From NCBI GenBank assembly GCA_019308925.1, contig JAFDHG010000004.1, positions 1-55,573 on the forward strand: a stretch of DNA of 55,573 bases. The letters run 5' to 3'. Each line of letters begins with the position of its first letter. Positions within the stretch are counted from its first letter, which is position 1. Under the pieces are notes generated by a model, which saw nothing but the letters and a program-made list of their open reading frames with translations, had not been told where the DNA came from and made no database searches. A program made the position numbers and the translations under genes. This DNA is from Deltaproteobacteria bacterium. Its GTDB lineage: Bacteria; Desulfobacterota; B13-G15; RBG-16-54-18. Positions 25,123 through 32,303 of this stretch are shown piece by piece.

Positions 25123-25533
25123 ATGAAAATAGCGATCAGTTCTACTGGAAATACCCTGGATTCGCCCATAGATCCCAGGTTTGGCCGCTGTCAGTTCTTC
25201 ATCTTTGTAGACCCTGAGACCATGGAGTTCGAGGCCGTGGAGAATCAGGCCATGATGGCAGCCGGTGGTGCAGGCCCGCAGGCGACCCAGTTCATCGCCA
25301 ACAAAGGGGTGGAAGTAATCATTACCGGCAATGTAGGGCCCAATGCCGCCTCCTCGCTCATGGCCGCTGGGCTCAAGATCTATGTAGGGGCCTCGGGCAC
25401 GGTCAGGGAGACCCTTAACCTGTTCAAAAACAATCAACTGCAAGATGTAAGCGATGCAACAGTAGGATCCCACTTCGGCATGGGTAGAGGCATGGGCGGC
25501 GGAATGGGAAGAGGAGGAAGGAGAAGACAATAG
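25123..25533 (+). CDS. NifX-like protein 3 with GMGRGMGGGMGRG tail
   Basis: 136 residues from ATG 25123 (MKIAISSTGNTLDSPIDPRF). NifX domain with DPRFGRCQFFIFVDPETMEF and GNVGPNAASSLMAAGLKIYV, then a short GMGRGMGGGMGRGGRRRQ tail. It is a close relative of the N-terminal half of the 21633 fusion but ends where that protein begins its coiled coil. Orange protein, which carries a Mo-Cu-S cluster, belongs to this domain family; a similar cargo is possible but cannot be shown from sequence. Confidence 0.9.
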   Translation: MKIAISSTGNTLDSPIDPRFGRCQFFIFVDPETMEFEAVENQAMMAAGGAGPQATQFIANKGVEVIITGNVGPNAASSLMAAGLKIYVGASGTVRETLNLFKNNQLQDVSDATVGSHFGMGRGMGGGMGRGGRRRQ

Positions 25534-25589
25534 ATATTTCAAAAAATAAGCGATAATTCGGCCTACTATATTAAACAAATAAGGAGATA

Positions 25590-25703
25590 TTGAAAATCCT
25601 CAGAGGACGGTAGTGGGGAGTTTTCCCCTATGCCTCCTTCACCTGTTGGGGAGCTTGGGGTAGAGGAAAGGGAAGATGGTTCTGGGGGCCATGGTGGTTT
25701 TAA
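25590..25703 (+). pseudogene. Short WG-rich reading frame interrupted by an amber codon
   Basis: A ribosome site AAGGAG precedes TTG 25590. The frame reads MKILRGR, then TAG (25611-25613), then in the same frame WGVFPYASFTCWGAWGRGKG and RWFWGPWWF before TAA. The second part looks like the Trp/Gly-rich small proteins of this cluster, so a 37-residue gene probably lost by a CAG/TGG-to-TAG change, or one read through at the amber codon. No pyrrolysine genes are visible here. Confidence 0.45.
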
Positions 25704-25727
25704 ACTAAAGCAGGAAAGGAGTTGAGG

Positions 25728-25961
25728 ATGCCAATCTATGAATATCGTTGTCTGGCCTGTGGAGAGGTCTTAGAAATCTTTCATGGTGTGGGTGAGAAGG
25801 ACGACCTGCTCGAGTGCAAGTGTTGTGGCAGCAAAGACCTCGAGAGGGTTCTCTCCCCTACCTCCTTTTCCTTCAAGGGCGAAGTCAGTGAGGGAACAGG
25901 CCCAAGGTGTTGCGAGAGGGGGGTATCCTGCGACAATCCTAAGCGTTGTTGCGAAAAATAA
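25728..25961 (+). CDS. FmdB-family zinc-ribbon protein
   Basis: 77 residues from ATG 25728 (MPIYEYRCLACGEVLEIFH). Two CxxC knuckles (CLAC and CKCCGSKDLERVLSP) form the FmdB regulatory-protein zinc ribbon, and four further cysteines follow in RCCERGVSCDNPKRCCEK. FmdB proteins are small, widespread in anaerobes and often coded near C1 or metal-cofactor genes; their role is unclear. GGAAAGGAGTTGAGG is the ribosome site. The extra cysteines suggest additional metal binding. Confidence 0.88.
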   Translation: MPIYEYRCLACGEVLEIFHGVGEKDDLLECKCCGSKDLERVLSPTSFSFKGEVSEGTGPRCCERGVSCDNPKRCCEK

Positions 25962-25985
25962 TCCATTAGGAAGGAGGGACATCTT

Positions 25986-26213
25986 ATGCCTAGAGGTGAC
26001 GGCACAGGCCCCCCTGGGGGTTCTGGCAGAGGGACGGGGCAAGGCAGAGGGGGTGGAATGGGCAGGGGTAGAATGGGTGGCACTAGGCCAGGGGCTGGAC
26101 CAGCAGGAGAGTGTGTTTGCCCCCAATGTGGTGCCACGGCCCCTCACCAAGTTGGGGTCCCCTGCTACCAGGTAAATTGCCCTCAGTGTGGCACCCCCAT
26201 GGTCAGAAAATAA
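25986..26213 (+). CDS. Gly-rich small protein with zinc-ribbon C-terminus
   Basis: 75 residues. The N-terminus PRGDGTGPPGGSGRGTGQGR echoes the DUF5320 signature, followed by GGGMGRGRMGG and a C-terminal double-CxxC ribbon (CVCPQCGATAPHQVGVPC, then NCPQCGTPMVRK). It joins the Gly/Met-rich head of the local family to a metal-binding ribbon. Ribosome site AGGAAGGAGGGACATCTT. Function unknown; likely part of the same assembly set. Confidence 0.8.
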   Translation: MPRGDGTGPPGGSGRGTGQGRGGGMGRGRMGGTRPGAGPAGECVCPQCGATAPHQVGVPCYQVNCPQCGTPMVRK

Positions 26214-26272
26214 AAGGCTAAAAAATGATCTGCGCCTGAGGTTCTCCCCAGTGCGAGGGCAGGAGGAGTGTA

Positions 26273-26887
26273 ATGGATTTAGTAGAGGAATTTCAACGGC
26301 GGTTTGGGGGTAGATGGATTGGGGTTAAATTCTATTATGATGAACTCCCCACTTCAAACGAAAATCCTATAAGGGATGTCCGTTTCTGCGAGGCCATCAC
26401 AAAGTCCATGATGCGTCCTGTGCTCTTAACCCCCAAAGACCTCAACTGCCGCGGGGCCCGTTATGTGTTTGGCTGGGATAATGGGGTCAAAGAGGAGATG
26501 GTGGAGAGGTTTCACCAGCAGGAGGGCTTCAGCGAGATAGGGGCGGAAGAATTGGTGCAAGAAGTCCCGAGGATCAATGGTTCCCTCAAGGGGATCGGCC
26601 TAAATGTCAAGAATGGCCCCGATATATTGTTATCCTATCTCCAGCCCGGGCAGGTAATGAAGTTGCTTAGGACCTATCAGGTCCACTTTGGAGAGGAGCT
26701 AACCGTTGACCTCTCGAGTATTGTCTCGATATGTGGACATGTGGCCGTGGAGGCCTTTGTCGAGAAACGAATCGCCCTCTCCTTTGGCTGCAGTGATGCC
26801 AGGAAATATGGGGGGATAACCAGGGATAGGGTGGCCATCGGCGTACCTACTAGGGTGGCAATGGAGCTATTGGAGGAGAAAAGATGA
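26273..26887 (+). CDS. DUF169 family protein
   Basis: 204 residues with the DUF169 pattern: WIGVKFYYDELPTSN, VRFCEAITKSM, NCRGARYVFGWD, the VSICGHVAVEAFVEKRIALS segment and FGCSDARKYGGI. Four conserved cysteines suggest metal or cofactor binding. The family is common in anaerobes and methanogens, with no established activity. It overlaps the MinD-ferredoxin gene as ATGA and starts the tightly coupled block that runs to 31206. Confidence 0.85.
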   Translation: MDLVEEFQRRFGGRWIGVKFYYDELPTSNENPIRDVRFCEAITKSMMRPVLLTPKDLNCRGARYVFGWDNGVKEEMVERFHQQEGFSEIGAEELVQEVPRINGSLKGIGLNVKNGPDILLSYLQPGQVMKLLRTYQVHFGEELTVDLSSIVSICGHVAVEAFVEKRIALSFGCSDARKYGGITRDRVAIGVPTRVAMELLEEKR

Positions 26888-27732
26888 TCATATCCGTGGC
26901 CAGCGGCAAGGGAGGGACTGGAAAGACCACCATCGCCACCAATATGGCCCTTGCATTGGAGAGGGTCCAACTCATCGATTGCGATGTAGAAGAACCCAAT
27001 GCCCACCTCTTCCTCAAGCCCCAGATAGAAAAGAAGATAACTGTCGCCATATCCATCCCCTGCATTGACGAAGAAAAGTGCACCTACTGCGGACGATGCG
27101 CCGAGGCCTGTGAGTTCAACGCCCTTGTCGTCTTCCCCCAGAGCGTCCTGGTCTTCGATGAACTCTGCCATGGCTGTGGCGTCTGCTCTTATGTCTGCCC
27201 TGAGGAGGCCATAACGGAAGAAGAAAAGGAGATAGGGTTGATAGAAATGGGGAGCAGGGATGGGATTGAATTCATACATGGCCGGCTCAATGTGGGAGAA
27301 CCCATGGCCACGCCTATCATCAGGATGGAAAAGTCCCTCATAAAAAAAGAGGGGACAATCATCCTGGATGCACCTCCTGGGACATCCTGTCCTGTCATCG
27401 AGACGGTAAAGGGGAGCGATTTCTGCCTCCTGGTGACTGAACCCACCCCCTTTGGCCTGAACGACCTGAGGCTGACGGTGGAGATGTTGAAGAAGTTGGA
27501 TATACCCATGGGTATCCTCATCAATCGGGCCGATGTAGGGAACACAGGGGTAGCAGAATACTGCCAGCAGGAGGGGATCCCCATCTTCCTCGAGATCCCC
27601 ATGGATCGCAGAATCGCCAAGCTCTATTCTGAAGGAACCCCCCTGATAGGGGAACTTCCGGAGTACCGGGATAAATTCATCGACCTCTTTGCGCGGATAA
27701 AGGAGATGGTAAACGGAGAAGGGGGGAAATAA
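26884..27732 (+). CDS. MinD-superfamily ATPase with inserted 2[4Fe-4S] ferredoxin domain, copy 1
   Basis: 282 residues. Deviant Walker A IISVASGKGGTGKTTIATNM, then an inserted ferredoxin at about residues 62-105 with two full clusters (CTYCGRCAEACEFNA and CHGCGVCSYVCPEEA), then DAPPGTSCPVIETVKGSDFC and TEPTPFGLNDLRLTVEML. Such ATPases occur in pairs in anaerobes; the DVU2103/DVU2104 pair of Desulfovibrio vulgaris belongs to the orange-protein complex. Likely couples ATP hydrolysis to cluster or electron transfer onto NifX-type acceptors. Overlaps DUF169 by four bases. Confidence 0.93.
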   Translation: MIISVASGKGGTGKTTIATNMALALERVQLIDCDVEEPNAHLFLKPQIEKKITVAISIPCIDEEKCTYCGRCAEACEFNALVVFPQSVLVFDELCHGCGVCSYVCPEEAITEEEKEIGLIEMGSRDGIEFIHGRLNVGEPMATPIIRMEKSLIKKEGTIILDAPPGTSCPVIETVKGSDFCLLVTEPTPFGLNDLRLTVEMLKKLDIPMGILINRADVGNTGVAEYCQQEGIPIFLEIPMDRRIAKLYSEGTPLIGELPEYRDKFIDLFARIKEMVNGEGGK

Positions 27733-27734
27733 GG

Positions 27735-28175
27735 ATGGATCGGAAAGACCTTTACCGTCAGGACCTGGGGCCAGAGGAACCGATTGGTTATATCGTCTAC
27801 AACAAGGTCATCCTCGACCACTTCAAAAATCCCCGCCACGCAGGCGAGATAGAGGACCCCGACGGTGTGGCCCTGGTGGGTGATCCCGATTGTGGCGACC
27901 ATATACAGCTCTATATAAAGATAGAAGATGACAAAATCGCCGATATCAAGTATAAGGTCTTCGGCTGTGCCGCAGCCATCGCCACCACCAGCATCCTGAG
28001 TGAATTGGCCATGGGAAAAGATCTGGATGATGCATTACAGATTACCGATGACGACGTCATTGAAGCAGCAGGAGGGGTACCAGCGAAAAAGACCCACTGC
28101 TCCCTGCTGGGAGTGGTGGGGCTCCACGCGGCCATTGCAGACTACCTGATGAGAGCGGAAAAGGGGGGGCGATGA
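27735..28175 (+). CDS. IscU/NifU-like iron-sulfur scaffold 2
   Basis: 146 residues. Scaffold cysteines in GDPDCGDHIQLYIKI, YKVFGCAAAIATTSILSELA and VPAKKTHCSLLGVVGLHAAI, with the typical KKTHC instead of the SQHC of the 22335 copy. N-terminal HFKNPRHAGEIEDPDG is the NifU/IscU start motif. It lies between the two MinD-ferredoxin genes, two bases after one and overlapping the other as ATGA, so cluster delivery to or from these ATPases is likely. Confidence 0.93.
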   Translation: MDRKDLYRQDLGPEEPIGYIVYNKVILDHFKNPRHAGEIEDPDGVALVGDPDCGDHIQLYIKIEDDKIADIKYKVFGCAAAIATTSILSELAMGKDLDDALQITDDDVIEAAGGVPAKKTHCSLLGVVGLHAAIADYLMRAEKGGR

Positions 28176-29071
28176 AACAACTGGCCATTTTAAGCGGAAA
28201 GGGGGGGACAGGGAAGACCACCTTGGTGGGTGCCTTTTCATCCTTGGTCGAGAATAAGGTATTGGCAGACTGCGACGTAGATGCCGCTGACCTATTTCTC
28301 ATCCTCGAGCCCGAGACCATTGAGAAGAATGACTTCTATTCAGGACGTAAGCCGAGGGTGGACAAGGAAAAATGCACGGAATGCGGCATATGCACCGAGT
28401 TGTGCCGCTATGATGCCATTGAAGATGGCAAAGTAGATCTCCTCGAGTGTGAGCGATGTGGTCTCTGTGCACTGGGATGCCCGGAGGAGGCCATCACTAT
28501 GGAGGATGCCTTCTCTGGAGAGTGGTTCATCTCTGAGACGCGGTATGGGCCCATGATCCATGCCCGGCTGGGTATCGGGGAGGAAAATTCGGGCAAGTTG
28601 GTGGCAGAGGTGAGAAAAGTAGCCCAATCGATAGCGAAGGAGAGGAAGATAGAACTCATCATCATAGACGGGCCACCGGGGATCGGGTGCCCTGTAATCT
28701 CTTCCCTCGCAGGGGCAAATCTTGCCCTGGTCGTAACGGAGCCTACTGTTGCCGGCATCCATGACCTAGAGAGGCTGGTCAAGCTGGCCCAACACTTTGA
28801 CATCCCCCCCATGATCTGTATCAACAAGTACGACATAAACCCAGCCCAGACCCTTCAGATCGAGGACTATTGTCGGCGCGAGGACCTCACATTGGTCGGA
28901 AAAGTACCCTTTGACATAGCCGTAGTTAAGGCCATGGTGGAGAAAAAGACGGTGATGGAATATCCTTGTCCGGCAATCCAGGATGCCATCAGGGATACCT
29001 GGCGAAGGGTGGAAGAGGTCCTTAACGAGAAGAGGACTCCCCATGACCCAAAGGGAGGAGGATCTGATTAA
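28172..29071 (+). CDS. MinD-superfamily ATPase with inserted 2[4Fe-4S] ferredoxin domain, copy 2
   Basis: 299 residues, paralogous to the 26884 protein. Walker A LAILSGKGGTGKTTLVGAFS, ferredoxin insert at about 65-110 (CTECGICTELCRYDA and CERCGLCALGCPEEA), DGPPGIGCPVISSLAGANLA and TEPTVAGIHDLERLVKLAQH. Pairing of two different copies suggests a heterodimer. Its start overlaps the scaffold gene as ATGA and its end overlaps the 86-residue gene by 29 bases, so all are translationally coupled. Confidence 0.93.
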   Translation: MKQLAILSGKGGTGKTTLVGAFSSLVENKVLADCDVDAADLFLILEPETIEKNDFYSGRKPRVDKEKCTECGICTELCRYDAIEDGKVDLLECERCGLCALGCPEEAITMEDAFSGEWFISETRYGPMIHARLGIGEENSGKLVAEVRKVAQSIAKERKIELIIIDGPPGIGCPVISSLAGANLALVVTEPTVAGIHDLERLVKLAQHFDIPPMICINKYDINPAQTLQIEDYCRREDLTLVGKVPFDIAVVKAMVEKKTVMEYPCPAIQDAIRDTWRRVEEVLNEKRTPHDPKGGGSD

Positions 29072-29303
29072 GGAGGGATGGCAGAGGCGATTCATCGCCT
29101 CTGAGCCCAGGTTGAGCGAGATGGTGGAGATGTATGAGGAAACAGGTTTTGAGGTGCATCTGGAGCCCATCTCCGCCGTGGAAAAACCAGATGAGGAGAG
29201 CGAGGAATGCCAAAAGTGCCAGATCTGTTTCGAGGGAGTCGAGGATCAGTATAGGGTGATCTTTACCAGGCCCAAACACGGGGACGAGTGGCAGGTGGAA
29301 TGA
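29043..29303 (+). CDS. Small 86-residue protein with CxxCxxC motif
   Basis: From ATG 29043, inside the end of the MinD copy 2 gene. The sequence is charged, with PRLSEMVEMYEETGFEVHLE and then SEECQKCQICFEGVEDQYRV; the CQKCQIC cluster may hold a metal. No family recognised. Its stop overlaps the DUF364 start as ATGA, so it is embedded in the coupled block and likely works with the ATPases on either side. Confidence 0.75.
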   Translation: MTQREEDLIKEGWQRRFIASEPRLSEMVEMYEETGFEVHLEPISAVEKPDEESEECQKCQICFEGVEDQYRVIFTRPKHGDEWQVE

Positions 29304-30025
29304 AGATCCTCGAAGACCTCCTTGATCATTTCTCCCCTCAAGATATACTGGTGAGAGATGTGAGAATTGGGGCACATTGGACGGCTGTCTTGACTTGCGG
29401 TTGTGGTCTTGCATCCACTATGGCAGAACCCCCTCCGCACGCAGGCCCGAGTGTGCGGGAGGCAGGGAAATTAATTGAAAAAGACGCCGCCGAACTCATG
29501 AAACTGGCCTGCTCAGAGCACCTCATGGAGGCATCAATAGGTATGGCGACCATGAATTCGCTCATAGAGATCGAGGAAGATAAGTGGTCAGAAGCCAATG
29601 CCTCGGAGATCCTCGCTGCCCATGGGTCTGGGAAAGATGTGGCCATTGTCGGCCACTTTCCGTTTGTGCCCAAACTGAAGGAGACCGCCCGAAACCTCTG
29701 GATCATTGAGAAGAGGCCACAACCAGGGGATCTCGAAGCAGATAGGGCTTTGGATATCCTTCCCCGCTGTCAGGTAGTAGGGATAACGAGCACCGCCTTT
29801 ATTAACCATACCCTGGAATCTCTGCTTCAACTGTGCCAGGGTGCCTTTGTCATGCTCCTTGGCCCCACAACGCCTCTCACCCCTCTCTTGTTCGATTATG
29901 GGATAGATGCCATCTCCGGGTCCAAGGTGGTGGATGAAGAGCAGGTATTGCGTTATGTAAGTCAGGGGGCCACCTTTCAGCAACTTCACCACGCCGGGAT
30001 AAAACTCCTCACCATGACGAGATGA
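29300..30025 (+). CDS. DUF364 family protein (putative heavy-metal chelation)
   Basis: 241 residues from ATG 29300. DUF364-type features are the N-terminal VRDVRIGAHWTAVLT, GCGLASTM, and the Rossmann-like C-terminal half with DVAIVGHFPFVPKLKE, VVGITSTAFINHTLESLL, LLGPTTPLTPLLFDYGIDAI. The family has been suggested to bind heavy metals on the basis of structure and context, without a proven reaction. It overlaps the neighbour genes by four bases on both sides, tying it to the metal-cofactor block. Confidence 0.85.
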   Translation: MKILEDLLDHFSPQDILVRDVRIGAHWTAVLTCGCGLASTMAEPPPHAGPSVREAGKLIEKDAAELMKLACSEHLMEASIGMATMNSLIEIEEDKWSEANASEILAAHGSGKDVAIVGHFPFVPKLKETARNLWIIEKRPQPGDLEADRALDILPRCQVVGITSTAFINHTLESLLQLCQGAFVMLLGPTTPLTPLLFDYGIDAISGSKVVDEEQVLRYVSQGATFQQLHHAGIKLLTMTR

Positions 30026-31206
30026 GTCTCGAACAGAGTGAAAAGGTAGCGTTCCTCTCCATCATCTTCAACGCCCTTCTTACCGTAATGAAGTATGTGC
30101 TGGCCCTTCTGTCAGGAAGCGTCGCCCTGATGGCAGATGCCATTCATTCCCTCACCGATGTGGTCTCCTCAGCCTCGGTTTTGATGGGGATCAAACTTTC
30201 CAAAAGGCGTTCCAAAACGTTCCCCTACGGTCTCTATAAAGTAGAAAATTTGGTCTCGTTGGTCATGTCCCTGCTCATCTTCGTTGCTGGTTATGAAATC
30301 TTCCGAGAGGCCTTTGCCCCTCATGAGCCCTTGCATGTGGAACTCATCCCCTGGGCCATCGCAGGTGTTACCGTGGCTATCTTGGCCACGTATTTGTTTT
30401 CTCGGTACCAATTGCGAATAGGCCGGCAAATTAATTCACCGAGCGTCATCGCCGACGCCCAGCACATCAAGACCGATATGTTCTCATCCATTATCATTAT
30501 GGTAGGTCTGGTAGGGGGGCTCTTCCGGATTCCTTATCTCGACAAAGGGGCCGCTCTGGTGATCGTTTTCTTCATCGCCAGAACAGGGTACCGGATCTTG
30601 GTGGATGCCATACGGGTCCTCCTGGACGCCTCCCTGGACTTTGAGACCTTGGATAGGGTCAAGACCCTCATCCTCTCCGAGCCACAGGTGAAGGGAATAA
30701 AGGGACTCTGGGGGAGGAATTCAGGACGATATAGGTTTATCGAGGCCGACCTTACCCTCAAGGTGAGGGACCTGGAGAAGGCCCATTTTGTCAGCGATAA
30801 GATCGCAGAGCGGATCAAAACAGAGATACCCTATGTGGACCATGTCCTCATCCACTATGAACCTGTCCCCAAAGAGACAATCACTTTTGTCGTCCCCCTG
30901 GATAGGGATAAAGAGACCATCTCGGAACACTTCGGTGAAGCCCCCTACTTCTATCTGATCACCCTTCAGAACAAAGACGGAGGTGTGTTGGAGGAGGGAT
31001 TCCTCAACAACCCTCACTTGCAGGAGGAGGAAGGGAAGGGTATAAAGGTAAGTGAATGGTTGGTTCAGAAGGGGGTGGACACGGTCTTCACCAAGAAGAG
31101 CTTCGAGGGGAAAGGCCCCTTTTACGTCTTCTCCAATGCAGAGGTGGAGATGATCCTCACCCCAGAGAAGAGGCTTCGTGATCTGGAGTTCAGCATCAAA
31201 AACTAA
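30022..31206 (+). CDS. Cation diffusion facilitator fused to a NifX-type domain
   Basis: 394 residues. Residues 1-290 are a CDF/ZT metal exporter with six predicted membrane segments and its motifs: VALMADAIHSLTDVVSSASV (membrane metal site), ADAQHIKTDMFSSIIIMVGL, and the cytoplasmic C-terminal domain ending in YVDHVLIHYEP. Residues about 295-394 are an extra NifX/FeMo-cofactor domain (FVVPLDRDKETISEHFGEAP, YFYLITLQNKDG, VSEWLVQKGVDTVFTKKSFE). The fusion links membrane metal transport to the cofactor-carrier family of this cluster. The NifX part has no F-G-R-C cysteine. Metal specificity unknown (Fe, Mn, Zn possible). Confidence 0.92.
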   Translation: MSLEQSEKVAFLSIIFNALLTVMKYVLALLSGSVALMADAIHSLTDVVSSASVLMGIKLSKRRSKTFPYGLYKVENLVSLVMSLLIFVAGYEIFREAFAPHEPLHVELIPWAIAGVTVAILATYLFSRYQLRIGRQINSPSVIADAQHIKTDMFSSIIIMVGLVGGLFRIPYLDKGAALVIVFFIARTGYRILVDAIRVLLDASLDFETLDRVKTLILSEPQVKGIKGLWGRNSGRYRFIEADLTLKVRDLEKAHFVSDKIAERIKTEIPYVDHVLIHYEPVPKETITFVVPLDRDKETISEHFGEAPYFYLITLQNKDGGVLEEGFLNNPHLQEEEGKGIKVSEWLVQKGVDTVFTKKSFEGKGPFYVFSNAEVEMILTPEKRLRDLEFSIKN

Positions 31207-32071
31207 GACCAACCCCCCTCCAGGTTATCACCTTCTGCGGGAGGGCAGGAGGGAGATCATGGTGCGGGATGGATATGAAGATCGCCTCCGCCACCAGGGT
31301 CTCTTGGACCCCGTAGGACTCTGGGCGAAAACCTCTCCCCCTGCCCAGATGATGGGAAGGGGTGAAATACTCCTTATTAAGGAGCAAGATGAGGTGGCCG
31401 TCAGGAGGTATCGGCATGGGGGGCTTTTGCGCCGCCTCACCGGGGACCTCTTTTTCTTCGGTTCCCGCCCCTTTAATGAGGTAGAAGTCACCGAGGAGAT
31501 AAAATCTGCCGGCATCCCAAGCTTAAAGATCCTCGCAGCCATTGTAGAGAGGGAATGGGGAAGGTGGTACAGGGGGTATCTCATCACCAGATACCTACCT
31601 GAGGCAATGGATTTGATCCGCTACCTCGCCCAAGAACCGCAGGGCAAAAGGAGACGAGAGGCCATCGAGAAGGCCGGGGATGCGGTGAGGAAGATGCACC
31701 AACAGGGAATATATCACGCTGACCTTCACCTCAAGAACTTTTTGGTAGAGGAAGAGAAAAAGTTAAAGGTATATCTGATAGATTTTGACAAATCCAAGAT
31801 CTACGCCCACCTGCACCCCTCCCAGAGGATGAAAAACCTGAAGAGGTTGGACAGGTCAGCGGAAAAGCTCAGGGGAGAGGGGCTCCCCCTCACAAAAAAG
31901 GATAAGGGGATATTCTGTCGTGCCTATGCCCTGGGGGATAAAGAGATCCGTCCCTTCATAAGGGCCTACCTGGAGAGGTACAGGTGGTATAGGTTCCTCT
32001 ATCGATGGGGATGGTGGATCGCCAAGGTCTTTTATCCCCGTCAGAGACCCTGGAGGAAATCTATCACTTGA
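31178..32071 (+). CDS. Kdo kinase/WaaP-like LPS core kinase
   Basis: 297 residues from GTG 31178, or 270 from ATG 31259 behind AGGAGGGAGATC; the longer form agrees better with the length of H. influenzae KdkA ahead of the shared core. Kinase motifs: AVRRYRHGGLLRRLTGDLFF, the catalytic loop IYHADLHLKNFLVEEE (HxDLxxxN) and the DFD magnesium motif YLIDFDKSKIYAH. It phosphorylates Kdo or core heptose of lipopolysaccharide on the cytoplasmic side. Downstream of, and slightly overlapping, the CDF-NifX gene; functionally it belongs with the heptose genes nearby. Confidence 0.85.
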   Translation: MIWSSASKTKTNPPPGYHLLREGRREIMVRDGYEDRLRHQGLLDPVGLWAKTSPPAQMMGRGEILLIKEQDEVAVRRYRHGGLLRRLTGDLFFFGSRPFNEVEVTEEIKSAGIPSLKILAAIVEREWGRWYRGYLITRYLPEAMDLIRYLAQEPQGKRRREAIEKAGDAVRKMHQQGIYHADLHLKNFLVEEEKKLKVYLIDFDKSKIYAHLHPSQRMKNLKRLDRSAEKLRGEGLPLTKKDKGIFCRAYALGDKEIRPFIRAYLERYRWYRFLYRWGWWIAKVFYPRQRPWRKSIT

Positions 32072-32120
32072 GCCGCTAATGGATGTTCGAGCCCCCACCA
32101 GAAGTGATCCGCTCCCTCCT

Positions 32121-32303
32121 TCAACCCTTTTTCTCCTCGTAGGGGAGGGCCTCTTCGATGAGCATCACCGGGATGTCCTCCTTGATGGGGTAGATGAGCT
32201 TGCAGGCCTTGCAGATGAGCCCATCTCCCTTTTCCGTCAGCACGATTGCACCCTTGCATTTGGGACAGGCCAAGATCTCCAACAATTCCTTGCTGATTGC
32301 CAT
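32121..32303 (-). CDS. Trm112-family zinc protein (possible internal start)
   Basis: 60 residues from ATG 32303, which has AGGAGG eight bases ahead, inside the longer gmhB frame. MAISKELLEILACPKCKGAI, GLICKACKLIYPIKEDIPVM: two CxxC pairs as in YcaR/Trm112 proteins, which bind zinc and act as partners of methyltransferases. The good ribosome site at exactly the family N-terminus suggests separate translation. Confidence 0.75.
   Translation of the reverse strand: MAISKELLEILACPKCKGAIVLTEKGDGLICKACKLIYPIKEDIPVMLIEEALPYEEKKG

Noticed and set aside
19890-31206. A nitrogen-fixation locus
   Set aside because: NifX and NifU-like domains are present, but there is no NifHDK, NifB, NifE/N or cysteine desulfurase; the set fits orange-protein-type assembly better.
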